Shown here piece by piece: positions 1 to 12,206 of a DNA stretch of 64,000 nt; within the stretch, counting starts at the first letter, position 1, and each line of letters starts with the position of its first letter. The notes under the pieces were generated by a model. That model searched no databases. It saw only the letters and a list, made by a program, of their open reading frames with translations, and was not told the origin of the DNA. The position numbers and the translations under genes were made by a program. The stretch covers positions 4,030,001-4,094,000 of the forward strand of contig NC_064220.1 of assembly GCF_023101765.2 (NCBI RefSeq). The letters are read 5' to 3'. This stretch comes from Spodoptera frugiperda (Eukaryota > Arthropoda > Insecta > Lepidoptera > Noctuidae).

Positions 1-654
1 CGAAAAAACGGGAGAAGTTCTCAAATCGACACGTTTATGTGTAATTTTTGTATCAAGTATATCAGTTATTAACATTTTTTAATAGGATAGATCTATGACA
101 AATTTTTATTTTAAATGCCCGCATTGTAGATTATTTTAAAATATTAGACACGTATTATTTGTATTTTCTTACGACCCACTTTCGAAGAAATATCGATTTG
201 AAATATTGCAGGACGTCACTTCTAGATAATTTTTTTACGTAAAAATAACGTATTTGCTCCTACACTTTGATTCCTTTTATCCAAGAATTGTTTTCTTATA
301 CGACAAAGTAAAAAATACGTGTCTAAAATTTGTATCCTACAGTATTGTAATCTACTTAATAAATACTTAGTATAGACTCCCTAGACTCCCTTGTTGTATA
401 AACTTAGTACCTACTGTGCGCATAATGAACAAACTCTATAGCGTTACACACTAACAGAATTTTAACACCATTCTTTGTCGCGATATTATGATATTACCTA
501 TATACAACGCTAGAGTCAACGGTAAGGTAATACCATTCGCTCCCGCTAATGCATTGTCAATCAAGTAACGTAGGTGCCCAATTGCCTATTGACAGCTAGA
601 TAAGTTTTCGCAGCGTACTTCTCTAGCAGCAATAAATGTTCTTTTATATTGTTA

Positions 655-930
655 CTGGATCTGCGTTTGGCACTATCACGCCTGGTGCACTATTACACGA
701 GTCTTGAAGACACCCAGAATAATTATAACCCTTCGAGAAACTCACGACTCTGACCAATAATTCCTCTGCCTAGCTGTTCTTATTAAAGAAGCGGTACTTA
801 GAGCGCTTTGCCGTTTGTCTGGTGATACGTCGATGGAAAGGACTTTAGAGAGTCAAATTATGCATTTCCCGTGCTCACTATCTGAAATGTGTCGGATAAA
901 AACAAAAGGCTTGCAACTTTGCGCCTGTGT
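655..930 (+). repeat. Degenerate copy of interspersed repeat family A
   Basis: This stretch shares the order of short blocks found in the better copies at 1101-1420 and 56403-56700 (a gtttggc..cgcctggtg block, a cttgaagacacccaga block, an actc..gac block). It is strongly diverged. It is probably an old copy of the same lepidopteran element. Confidence 0.4.
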
Positions 931-1100
931 TCAAGGCGATGAAAGAGGGCCTCCTCCACTAGAGTCTTAGCAAGCCTCTTGATGTTCTAGTGTTTCTAAC
1001 TGGTGTTTAGACCGAGTCTATTACCAAATATTAGCACGTTAATGTTACAGACCTTACCAAGCCCCATTTAAAAAAGAATGAAATAATTTTGATTTTTTTT

Positions 1101-1420
1101 TTGATGGGTCGACGTTTGGCCACTATTTTGCCTGGTGGTAAGTGATGATGCGGCCTACGATGGAACACGTCTACCTAGAAGCAACCTATTCACTCGGGCC
1201 TTGAAGACACCCAGATCATACCCATTAGGAAACACAGACTCCGGCAAAGAATTCACTCCCTAGCAGTTCGCACAAGGAAGCTTGAAGTGAAGCGCTTCGT
1301 GCGAGTGGGTGGGATATCTACCATGAAGCGGTGGCGCTTCGCCGATTTTCTTCCCCGGTTCAGACGTGAGTTTAAACGTGTCTGCTGGCTGTAGATTTGC
1401 CTACTAACGACCCCCAACAA
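1101..1420 (+). repeat. Interspersed repeat family A, good copy
   Basis: It is similar to 56403-56700 on the same strand and to 28720-28945 on the opposite strand. Shared blocks include gtcgacgtttggcc, tggtaagtgatgatg, gcaacctattca, aacacagactccggcaaag and gaagcgcttcgtgcgagtgg. There is no coding potential. The layout resembles the 3' end of a non-LTR retroelement or a SINE-like element, but I cannot name the family. Confidence 0.7.
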
Positions 1421-2474
1421 AGGACGAGATGTTTAAGATGATAAATAATTAATTATGGTGTTGTTTAGGTAAGTAAAATGACGGTTTAAAAAGTATGTTC
1501 AACCAAAAGGTTAGTCTGTGTAATGTGTATATCGAATAATCTTGGGGGAGGAGAGAATAATTAATTATGATGAGGGCAAAGTTTAAATTAATATAAGATA
1601 TCAATGGTGGTATAAAATAATAATACTTGATTTGATTAGCAATCTTAGATAAAAAAATAAATTCCTGTAGCTTTTTAACTATTTTGTAGCATATTGAGTA
1701 AAGATGAGGCTATGCTCCCTGATGCCAGACACCAAAGGCATTCTCTATAATACTAAAAGATCCACAAGCCAAGCATGAGGATTAACAGTAGATCAGGAAA
1801 TGTAGATAATTGTGCACATGATGCACTCCTGTGGCAGATCAGATCAATTGGTAATTGGGACCTCTTGATCTATTGATTAATAAGGTCATTCGCAATAACA
1901 ATGATAGCTTCATTTTATTTATTTTTAAGACAATATACCAAAATATCAGGATGAAAATGTACACTTGAAGTAGCTCAACCAGATAAATAGTACATTAAAC
2001 TTTAAACAAATGAAATTGATGGCTATTAGTTTTAAAAAGTATAAAATAACGAACTTCAATAAATATGCAGTAGGAAGAATGCTGCTGTACTTTCATAAGA
2101 TTACTTAAAACTTTGTTCATAGTACCTAGTACCTACTGAGCTGTCAGTATGTACACATGCTGAAAATTATTTCTTAAACATAAAAGTGTATCATTAATTG
2201 CTTTACATATTTGTATTTACAGTGAGATATTTAGTAATTATTTATATCTACAATTGTAAGCAACCTGAGGTCGATGGGGGAAGAACTAAGTGCAGCAATA
2301 GATAGATAATGTTAATGTTATTGTGATTTGCTAAACAAAAACAGTAAAGTGGCATAACTTTTTGGATATTAGATCACATGATAGGATTAGACTTTCCAGA
2401 TTGCTAATATGTATCAGAAAAAATGTTATTGCCAAAGTTAGGCAGGTCATTCTGTTAAAAGTTTGCTGTGGACT

Positions 2475-2850
2475 ACCTAGCAGATTACTGGAGCTCTGGC
2501 TCGAAAAGCAATTGTAGGAACGGGTGGGTTTTAGACAATAAGAGTCTGACTCTCCCTCTCACCTTGCCCAAGGCTGAAGAAGTCGTTGGATGAATTACCC
2601 CCCTCAAAATACAAAAATAAAAGCTTAAGTTTCCAGGCGTCCAGACAATAACAGTCCAGGATTGATCTATAGAGAGTACTCGATGCAATTCATAGGTGCT
2701 GATGGTGGACACAGGGATAGTTTTTAGTAAGATTTTAGGAACCCCACAATCCCTAGTTTGTCTCCCTAAAATATAGGCGCCTTTTGAAGGTACGAACAAC
2801 TGGCCAAGTGCGAGCCGGATTCGCGCACGAAGCGTTCCATACCATTGATT
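2475..2850 (-). repeat. Interspersed repeat family B, with a family D fragment at its right end
   Basis: On the minus strand this reads as the family also present at 3060-3205 and 46165-46275, with blocks around ccttggg, agagtctgac and the reverse complement of cgaaaagcaattgtaggaac. At 2803-2850 it abuts a short piece of family D (gccaagtgcgag..), which is full length at 26693-27329. The long open frame across 2485-2799 is therefore repeat sequence, not a gene. Confidence 0.55.
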
Positions 2851-3059
2851 AAATCAACGACTAACTGTACACAGGACAGGTAGGACAGTTACATATTTTA
2901 GAATACCATACATAGAAGTTAGTTAAGTTATAATAAAATATTTATTTACTGAAATGTGTGTGATCCAGCATACAAAAATACTAAAATACCATTTGCGACT
3001 ATCTTTTCTTTCCTATCTTTTTTTAAGACATACTCTGAATTGATAATCTGAAACCATTT

Positions 3060-3205
3060 TTTGAGAGGGGAAATCATCCATTGTCTTCTCTGTTCTCCCG
3101 TCTTGGGTGAGGCGAGAGGGAATATCAGAGTGTTACTTACTAAAAACCACCCCATTGCTTTTACTGCTCTTCGAGCCAAAGACCCGGCAACTCGTCAGGT
3201 CTTCA
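3060..3205 (+). repeat. Interspersed repeat family B
   Basis: It contains the cttgggtgaggcgagaggga, actaaaaaccacccc and ttcgagcc blocks, shared with 46165-46275 and, inverted, with 2475-2640. I recognise the phrase as common in noctuid moth genomes, which supports the assignment of the organism. No protein is encoded. Confidence 0.6.
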
Positions 3206-4684
3206 ATTTGTATTGAGTAGCTAAAGTAGCTCATCTACTAATTCTGAATTTGACCTTATGACTAGGTAGTTACCATCATTGGCATTTGACATAATTACTG
3301 TATAAAATTACCAGTCATCACTTACCAAAAAATAACAGGTGAAAAAGTCAATAACATTTACTAAGTGTGGGATAGTTAGCTAAAACTCGTACTATTAGTA
3401 ATTAGATCATTAAACATAATGAGTTAAAGAAAAGCTAATTAAATAGCTAAACTCAGTTAATGCTAATATCTGACAAAGGTTGAGATCAGTAGGTATACTT
3501 GAAGATCACCTCTGGCCAGATCTTCGTATATAAAGATTAACCAGGTGTGACACTGTGCAAATCCACCCAATTTAAGCTTAATACAGGTGCAGTTGTTAAA
3601 ACATTTTGAACTCTATCGACATAGCAAAATATTGCTTATAACTTAGAAAGATATTTAGTAATTAGATCATTAAAACCGCCACATTAGTTCCATAAAACCG
3701 CACAAACAAATCTGTAATCTCTCTTGAAAAGAATAAAGAAAAGACTGTAAAAGTCTGTAAATGTTCCTAAGATGGTGTTATGTTCACTTACACCAGGAGT
3801 TCCCAAGATTTTTCTAGTCAAGGACCGCTTAAAATTCTTGTTAAGTTAGAGATCACCATTACTATTATATTCTGTCTTATTTCATGTGGTCCTACTCTGA
3901 TTTTCTCATTCACTCATAAAAATAGTGACTTTTGGATTATTAAAATCAGTTGCTCCTCTCAGTTGTCTCCTTTGATATAAGTTTAATTCGAACTTTAACT
4001 GTTATTATTGGACACAGGTGTAGTCTTATGTATTTATTTTTCATTTCATAGACCATTTTTTGTTTTCTGCAGACCATTAGTGGTCCAAGCACCACTGGTT
4101 GGCAACCACTGATGTACATTAATGACATGATCCTTCTTTACTAATAAAGTAATTTGAAATCAGGCAATGCAAAAACTATTGAATTACTTACAATTACTAA
4201 TGTGGTAACACTGAAATGTAATTTGGCATGTGTTATTTTTCAGTATTGTAGTAGATATAGTGACCTCTCCCTAACATGAATACCACTAATAAAAAAATAT
4301 TTTAATGATACTACATCCCTAATGTATTTAATACATTAAGCCTTAACATTTAGTAATGTGTCTTATTAAAATTAAAATACCATTATAAATGTAATTATAA
4401 TCACCTAATAATAATTACACTAGTTAGTGCCCAAAAGGGTTAGCAGATATGCATTTGTGGTGTACTTATTGTTACACCCTTTTTGTTGTTTATAAAAATG
4501 AGAGAAAAGGGGGGCAAGGGTAAACAGTTAAATTAATTGACAATAAATTCATTCATAAGTGCTATATACATGAGGTTTTAAAGTTATGTTATGAACATAA
4601 CTAAAACCACACTAACACACACCAATACACAAACTAGCAGTTTAGTTATGAAATTCTGGAATCTTAATTTTTCATGAAAAGACT

Positions 4685-4800
4685 GCTGATGAAGTGAAAG
4701 AGGTATGTAAGAGTCGTAGCAAATGGTGGTCCATTGTCTCTGCCTACTCCTATGGGAGACAGGCAGACAGTGAAGTTATGTATGTAATTTTTTTCATGTA
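4685..4800 (+). repeat. SINE-like repeat family C
   Basis: It has the block gtctctgcctactcctatgg followed by gagacaggcagac. The fragment at 44580-44625 is related (tctctgcctaccccaaaggg). I see no clear tRNA-like promoter boxes, so only a 3' portion may be present. Confidence 0.5.
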
Positions 4801-5066
4801 ATATATCTAATTTTTTGGTATGGTCTATTTGGTATAGAAGACTACATAGCTTCAATATTGTGTTGTACCAGTGTTGCTATGGCAAACAATACAAAACTAC
4901 CATCAATTGGAAAGTTTATGAAGAAGAAATGAACTAACTTTTTTTAAGTGTGAATAATACCATAAGGCTCATGACAGCCTACTTCAAGTGTGATAAAACC
5001 TTCCTAGTCAGAAAAAATAGAGTCCATAGATAAGTTTGTTTACTTAGTGAAAAGGCTGGTACTTAC

Positions 5067-5644
5067 TAGTTGTTGGTGCCGAAGAAGTAAATGCATTGGG
5101 CGTTTGTAGCCTTCTTGGGAGGCTTGAGCTCCGGAGTAGGAATGGCTACCTGAAAACCATCACAAACCACAATTAGGGTCAATGTTTTCTCTCACTGTTA
5201 TGACATTTCTCGACTTGTTTATCAACTTTAACAGCTGTGGAGGATGTCTAACTCTATGTTCGAACTTTTTCCCAAGCCTAAATCCCCAGCCACGCAACAT
5301 TACAGAGGCATCCACTCATAATTATCAGGAAATTTTCCCGCCCATGTAGCGTTTATTTTATCTGTCATTTTCATCAACAAACACTCCAACAGTTGTTTAC
5401 AATTTTTATTTATGATGTTTAGTATTAGAAAACTAGTGTTTTATTATTTTTTTACTTTAAAATTAATAAGGAAGGCGTCTTACCCGGCCGGGCCAAGGGC
5501 TGAATCCCTTCATCTTGGCCCTGAAACAAACAAATGATACGTGTTATCCTCACTAGATTTGATTGAACAGCACAAACACATCGGAAAAGCCTCTAATTTC
5601 AATACATACCACACAAGATCACCAAGTTTAAAACTCTCAGACAT
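5067..5644 (-). CDS. GLYR1: GLYR1/Ndf homologue, 5' end: PWWP-domain nucleosome-destabilising factor (partial)
   Basis: Three coding exons read on the minus strand at 5644-5610, 5520-5484 and 5149-5067. All have GT/AG borders and matching phases (2, 0, then 2 at the end). The protein begins MSESFKLGDLVWAKMKGF and continues SPWPGR, VAIPTPELKPPKKA and ...CIYFFGTNNY. That is the start of a PWWP domain, with the SPWPG signature at about residues 19-23 and the FFGT strand at about 46-49. PWWP domains bind methylated histone H3 tails and DNA. In GLYR1 (NDF/NP60) the domain precedes an AT-hook and a dehydrogenase-like domain, and the protein helps RNA polymerase II pass nucleosomes. The wording is closer to fly Ndf (CG4747) than to HDGF/PSIP1, but the diagnostic C-terminal domain lies outside the window. 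It is divergently paired with ATRIP. Confidence 0.8.
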
Positions 5645-6108
5645 GGTACACGTCCGCTCTCTTCAACTTTCCACGACGAACTAACCAAAGAGAAATGTAT
5701 TCTTCATAGATGGTCTAGAGTTTCAGCGTCTAACATCTTCGTCTATGGTTGCTGCGAAAAATCAGTTTTTTCCGGTAAAAATGAATCGATAATTTTCTTA
5801 CTAATTAAACTTTTTATTGAGGTCGAGATAATTATATAAAATGGCGTTAACAATAGTTTAAAATTATTTCTTTATAATAATGAATCTATTCTAACTTAAA
5901 TCTACAAATGCGTATTAGAAATTAGTAAAATATCGGTAACTGTGTGTTCTAACCTTTATTTATTGACAGTGACAGCTTAATTTGACGTTTCTCTTATTTT
6001 TAATCTGTTTTGCAGTTTTCGCGTAAATTGTGATTTGGTTCATGTTGGGTTGCTAAATAAACCGCCAAAGATAAACTTCAACTTAGTTTGTAATGAATTT
6101 TATATAAA
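5645..6108. promoter_or_regulatory. Shared divergent promoter region of GLYR1 and ATRIP
   Basis: Only 464 bases separate the start codons of the minus-strand GLYR1 and the plus-strand ATRIP. Both 5' untranslated regions and both promoters must therefore lie here, unless there are unseen upstream exons. I see no convincing TATA box. In-frame stops (TAA, TGA) lie just upstream of the ATRIP ATG, which supports that start. Confidence 0.5.
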
Positions 6109-9100
6109 ATGTCCAAAAGGTTTTATCCACAAACAAATGGGGAACGTAAAAAAGCAAAACTTGATATTAGTATATCAGATCATAACTTCCCACTGAGTCA
6201 AAACAATGAATTCAACCAAGGTAAACTTTTATATTTAGTCGTATCTGCAGTTTACGCTGATAAATTAACTGTAATATATACTTAGCAAGCAGTTAAGATG
6301 TTTTCATCACACGTCCAATCCGTAATTTTTTTTAAAAGCAAGTTCTGGTAAGGTTATTTGTAACTTTATTTCACTCCGTAGTTACGAACAACGATGACAA
6401 CTGGGGAGATGACAATGATGACGAGATCCTGCTGCTTGCTAGCCAGGCGTGCGAGGAGGCTTACAACGCCAATGACATCAGCCAGTTGCCCGACTACAGT
6501 ATGTGTATGCAGCCTGGCTCAACAAGCACACAACTTAGTTTACAACCCGGCCCAAGTACATCAAAAACCGAATTTACGTTCAAAAAGCCGTCATTCAACC
6601 AACCTACTGCTATTTCAACCCACCTTAAAGAGAAATGCAACAGAATATCTTCACCACTACCTGGTATCTCATCCAAAGTTATACCTAAGACAAATGGACA
6701 AGTAAACATGTCTGATGACTTGATATTTAGTGACAAAGTGTTCAAGAGCCATGATTCGGACCAAGTGTACCGGCAACTACTGCAAATGCAGGAGGAGAAT
6801 GCTAAACTGAAGTCTGAAAATGGAAAGTTGTTGGAGAAGTGTGTAACGAAGGAAGGTGAGGCTTCTATTCTCCGGACACAGCTGAAGAGTTGCCAGGCAG
6901 CTGTGGATAATGCCAGGCTAGAGAAGATCAAGGCTCAAGAGAAAGTACAGATGGAATGGAATGAGAAACTCACTGCAGCTAACAAACAAATGCATGATCT
7001 GAGGACACAGTTAGATTTTAAGGTATGGTTCAATACTCAAGAGGTTATACTTACTTACTACTTATAAAAGCTATAATTAAGATTAATTTCATAATGAGAG
7101 TAAAAATGGAGTATCTAAAGTACTTATAATTTCATTCAATCAACTTGCAATATAATGCTTGTTACAGAATCTCGAGATAATAAGTGTTAAGGAGAAGTGC
7201 AAGAAACTAGAATCTTCAAAAGTGAGGCTGACACAAGTTACTGTTAGTGGCAATGATATATCACAAAGGTTTGTCTGAATGTAATAAATAATTAAAACAT
7301 TTCATTTAATAGAATAAATACAACTCTTGGCATAACAGTAACACCAACAGAAAAACAATATTTGAATAAATTGTAATGTATGTTTATGTCTCACAGGCAC
7401 TACAACAACTTGACACAGAATGATACACTTGTACACCAGACCAAGAGAGTGAAGACCACATCCAATGCGGTGCAGACTGATGGGAACGCTCACATGCTGA
7501 AACTAAACAAGACATGTAAACTAGGTAGGTGTAACTACTTTTACTACTATTTGCATATATCATTTATATCATCGAAGGCATCATTGAGTTATGATAATGT
7601 GATCCAGGTTTGACTGACTTTACACACAGCATGATTCCAGACCAGACTAAATCTATTACTAACAGCTGACCTGGCAAACTTCGTATCGCCTCAAACATTT
7701 TGTTCTCATCTTTTAAACTTTCCCTGGACTTCCACAAATAACTCAAGACCATAATTAGCTAAATTGGTTCAGCCGTTCTCAAGACTAACGAACAGCACTT
7801 GATTTTTATAATATGTAGAGATAATAAAAATTTGTAAATTCAATAAAACCACACAATAAACATTTACATGAAAATATTTATTAAGTATAAAAAAAAATCA
7901 TCAATCCTATAACTTAAAATTCCAGAATCAAAAACAAACACCTCGATACTTCCATACATACTGGAACCGTCCACAACGCAGCATCATTCCATTCTGGACT
8001 ACAATGAGAAACTGCAAAAGGCTACAGACCTGTCTCAGAATAAGTGCAGGATATACAGCACATTCCACCGTTTGCCTTCCACTCCGGTGCTGAAGGAGAC
8101 GGGAAAGACTAAAGTAGTGATGAACAGCATCTACGAAGATGTTGCTTGTGTGTTCACTGGGGATGGTGAGAGGAATGAAGATAGGTATTTTAATGTAAGT
8201 ATTGTGTTGAGATATTGTTGTGTAGTAACTAATTGTGCTATGTAAAGTTTAAGACATTTTCTTCTTTTGTAATAACTATCATGAGAAACTAAATTTTAAC
8301 CGAACAATCATAGTCTGGTAACTGATTTAATTTTTCTTACAAAACTTACACCGTATTTAGTAATTTGAGTATTTAGACATGGCTTCTTAAACATTTTCTT
8401 TTTTATCAGATCTTCAACTCAGTGAAATCCGTCCTGTATGAGACTCGCAGCCGGCTGGAGACGGTCTGCCAGCGCGTGACCACTGCCTTCCAGAAGGAGA
8501 TGGATGAGAAATACATGGAGGTCACTGCTACATATCAGTATGTTAACAGGGAAGAGCTGTTGAGAGGCAGGTATGTAGAACTAATCTAGAAACCATCCAA
8601 AACATTTTGAGACTGACATTCTCTCAAAGAAATACACAAATTAATACCTTTTATGCTCTTTCCTTTCAGTCCCCTCTACAAAGAAGAACAAGAGATCCAA
8701 TCAAGAAGGATAGTAGCCCTACTGTCGTATGTACTGGAGACTTCAGCAGGAGTACACTGGTTTCTCAAACATGAACAGTTGAGAGAGGAGAGTACACAGA
8801 AGAATGGACAGTTTATTGATGTTATCTATAGGATATGTGTGCTACTTGATAATGCTGTGAGTAGTTTTCATTTACAATCTACATAAGGATGTTATCAGTG
8901 GTGCTCTTTTCCTTTATTTTTTGTATAAAAATTGGGGCTGTTTTAAAGGATGTTAAATAATATACAGCCTCACACCAACCTGAAATCTGTTACAATTCTT
9001 CTATAGATTTTCAACTTTATATTTTTTTACTAGCGTCGGTACATAAAATCCATCGCCTTAAGAAGAATTCTTAACAAATACTGAAATATGATTGCGTGAA

Positions 9101-11406
9101 ATAAAACGTAAAATAACATACACCCTTCACCTTTCCAGTCATGTGCAACACTATACAGCGGGCTTCTTCTAGCCATAACCAACATACTACAAGTTCTAAC
9201 ATCATCCGACATCAGTAAGACGAAAGTTTTAGACATTATAAAGATTATACTGACGTCCAGACCGCTACCGTTTGTGGTGACACATGTTCTACGTCTGTTG
9301 AGTATGGTGGCCTTGTGGAAAGATTTTATGAAGACATTCTGCCCTGGTAATGGTACGGGGAATCTGAAGACTGATTATGATCAAGGTGTTCTGTTGTATA
9401 AGAAAGGTAAGGTTTTAGTAGTTATTAACTAGTTAGTTTAGGGCCAGTGGTTCCCATCCAGTGAACCCCTGATTTAAAAGTGCACTTACAATTACGACCA
9501 CTAATTAATTCTTGGTCGCAATGTTAGAATTATGGATGCTATTACTGAAAAAGACAATTTTCAAATCGAAATGAAAATTTCAGTCAGCGAAAATGTTTTC
9601 GATTTTATGCATTTTTTAATATTATAATTTTCTGTGTTATTAAAGTTAATACAACTATTGTGAATATCAGGGCACTACTTCCTGAAAACAGTTAAAAATA
9701 CCACATAATCTATTAGCACACTTTGTTAAAATAATAATAAAGTACCATGTACAATATTTTTTGTACATCTCGTTACATTTCATCTACTTACTTTACAGAC
9801 TCATGTTTCATCCAAGTGCTCTTAAAACAAGTAGAGATGTGTCTGAAGTGTATGGAGAGACAGAAGCTGGCGGACAGAGTGGTGGAGACCACACAGAACC
9901 TGATCATACTGTATAGTAATGTTAGTGATACTAACACTTGCAGCTTCGCTAGAGGGAACTCTAGGTAAGAATTTGTTTGGCTTTACCTTCCTTTAGCTAG
10001 TTTGAAGTAGGGACTTTTTTTTAAAGTGCGTTGGCATTAGTTACTATAATTTTATTGAGTTGTATTTCAAATACATCACTCCATCACATGGTATTTTTAA
10101 AGAAAATATGGCCAGAATATTTATCCTACTTCCTATCAATATTTTAAAGTTTGTGTATGTATGTAGTATCTGTTGGTTTGCTACTCTTTACGAAAACTAC
10201 TTAACAGGATAAGGATGGATGTCTAGCACATACATAGATAGATGATTGTCTAGAATACTGGATACAGAATAACACACGGCATTTTAAACGAATTATGTAA
10301 TATGTGCTACATAAGACATTTATACTTTCCAGGTGCGACTGTCAGCTCGTCCTCGTACAGGTGATAGTGTACGCTCTACGAATATGTGCTGTGATGTTAC
10401 ATAGCTTTAGAAATAACTCTATAGGTGAGTCAATTTAAATATCACAATAACTAACTAAACTTGTTTAAGGGGATAGCAAGAATTGGTTAAAATCTCTAAC
10501 ACCCTAGCCCTTTTACAATAAAATTATTAAATAAAGATGTTGTTTCGATATTAAACCTAAAGTAACATCTACTTTCTACTAGTTTTAGACTCTGAGTATC
10601 GACCCTGACACCCTTACGCGACTATCAGCAATCACAGTCGCAGTTTATTTGTTTTTTTAATATTCTTTTTTACTTTATTTTGTTTGATTTCTTAAGAAGC
10701 ATTGACTATTTACATTATAACTGTTTACTGCTGACTGTTTATATTATAACTTTCAAGAGACATAGTAAATTAATTCGACTAGTTTCAAGCCATGCTAGAG
10801 GCTCATATTCATGAGCAGCATTCCGCGACATATGTGAAAAACATAACAATTAATTAAGCATTGACTACATATTTTTGTATGTTACAGAAAACAGTAGTGA
10901 AGAGTTAGTCTCAGTGTGTCGGTGTGGTATACAGCTACTGTACCAGTGTGCAGTGAGGGATGTGGAGTTCAGTGCCCAGCTCGCGCACAACGAGGGACAT
11001 CTCATCGAGTTCTGTGAACTCATGAGGGGAGTCGACCACAGTGAGGCGTATAGTGAGTGGCTTTTATAAAATCTAACTTTAGATTATTACATAGTTAAGT
11101 ATACAGTTATAACAATTTGGAAAATACAGCTAAACGTCTAGCCAAGTTTTATTTGACAATTTGCACTGAAGAGTAATTTATATTTTCGCATTTTCATGTA
11201 CACCTCTTTCTACTCTTTCAAGGAGTGATGTTGTTTTAAGGCTGGATGTCCACTTAAAGCCACTTTCTCAATAATTGCATACTTTTTCAGCAAATATGCT
11301 GTCGGAGCTCGCCAGTACCCTACAGTCGACACCAGAAGATATGCCGCCATCATTCCATAGACAACCCTGGCTGAAGAGCTTCGAATCCTTCTCTCTGGTC
11401 GACTAA
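6109..11406 (+). CDS. ATRIP: ATRIP (mus304) homologue: ATR-interacting checkpoint protein
   Basis: There are twelve coding exons: 6109-6220, 6382-7022, 7168-7268, 7397-7524, 7926-8194, 8410-8570, 8670-8856, 9139-9406, 9799-9964, 10333-10424, 10888-11052 and 11291-11406. All borders are GT/AG and all phases match, giving 801 aa, close to human ATRIP (791). Near residues 40-60 is an acidic stretch followed by EILLLASQACEEA; this resembles the checkpoint recruitment motif that binds RPA70. A coiled coil follows at about 164-285 (QVYRQLLQMQEENAKLKSEN, then ILRTQLKS), as used for ATRIP dimerisation. The rest should be the helical-repeat region that contacts ATR. ATRIP takes ATR kinase to RPA-coated single-stranded DNA in the nucleus. 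Exon 4 is followed by an intron with a repeat (7618-7830). The protein ends SFSLVD. Confidence 0.93.
7618..7830 (+). repeat. Interspersed repeat family E in ATRIP intron 4
   Basis: It shares blocks with 53085-53265 (cctcaaacattttttct, actcaagacca, gactaacgaacagca, gatttttata, tatgtagaga). The pattern resembles the 3' end of a lepidopteran RTE-type LINE. The short open frames on both strands here belong to the repeat. Confidence 0.6.
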
Positions 11407-12206
11407 CTTTATTATTATTACTGCCAAGTGATTCTTACGTTAAGTAAAAATACTATTTTTATATTAAAATGTAAATATTGTAAATATCACAAATGATTTT
11501 CTGATTCTTTATGTGATTACAAAGAAAGAAAATACATTTATTATTTATTTAAAACATTTATTCGTTTATTTTATAAATATAAGACTTTTTACATTAGGAA
11601 TGTGAAAATGAAGTACATATATTATGATTAATTTAACAAATTATAATAATTTATATCTAAATAGGTGACTTAGCTTGACACAACAGACAATGACGGTTTT
11701 TTTTTTTTATTTTGCGTATAAACGTATATAAACGTATATTGTGCAAGTAAATGGCAGGGAAATAATTTGACATTAAGGATCTTATAAACTCCTATTTACC
11801 ATTGTCATGCTTTACACAATTTCGAGCAATAATATAATTTGATATTTTCACCTGTGTGTGCGTCAAAAAATACATTGAAACTCATCACTTACTTGAAGTA
11901 GCTATAGTACCTTAAATAAAATAACGTGAAATAGTAAACATATCACTGTTTCAACACTATAATACGATGGCATAACGTAAGCGGGATGTTAATGTCATCC
12001 CCATCACAAGTTCCTATGCCTATAATAATATAGTATAAATAAATGGACTACTCGGGTCAAAATCTGTATGCACCATGATACATCTTTAACGACTTTGTAC
12101 TTAGAATAATTAGAAAGTCAAGTATAAACTATTTCAACTGATCCTAAAAGTGTGAGCATACAGATTTTGACCCCGGTATTAAAAAAACAAACTACGTACA
12201 ATTCCA
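11407..12206. other. Intergenic/3'UTR region between convergent ATRIP and YIPF genes
   Basis: This 800-base stretch must hold both 3' untranslated regions. An ATTAAA at 11463-11468 is a possible ATRIP polyadenylation signal. A short tandem ataaacgtat repeat lies near 11718-11740. At 12054-12173 there is an inverted repeat, listed separately. No open frame of interest is present. Confidence 0.5.
12054..12173. repeat. 120-bp inverted repeat (hairpin)
   Basis: The arm gggtcaaaatctgtatgc at 12054-12071 is repeated as its exact reverse complement at 12156-12173, around an 84-base centre. It lies just beyond the stop codon of the YIPF gene, in the likely 3' untranslated region on the minus strand. 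It could be a tiny inverted-repeat transposon or a structured RNA element. I see no clear target duplication. Confidence 0.6.

Larger units (their letters stand above)
1..5066. other. Repeat-rich intron of GLYR1 (no coding exon seen)
   Basis: This is the part of the GLYR1 intron after its third coding exon, read on the minus strand. I see no further exon of that gene here, so the rest should lie to the left of the window. The sequence is AT-rich and carries fragments of at least four interspersed repeat families, listed separately. The short open frames here fall in repeats or have no recognisable protein similarity. Between about 3200 and 4650 I see no structure beyond a short direct repeat (attagatcattaaa, near 3401 and 3662). 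Confidence 0.6.

Noticed and set aside
2485..3179. Two minus-strand frames of 104 and 77 codons
   Set aside because: They fall in family B repeats found again at 46165-46275.
6394..6931. Second-frame and antisense frames over ATRIP exon 2
   Set aside because: Shadows of the ATRIP coding frame, which alone shows the acidic motif and coiled coil.
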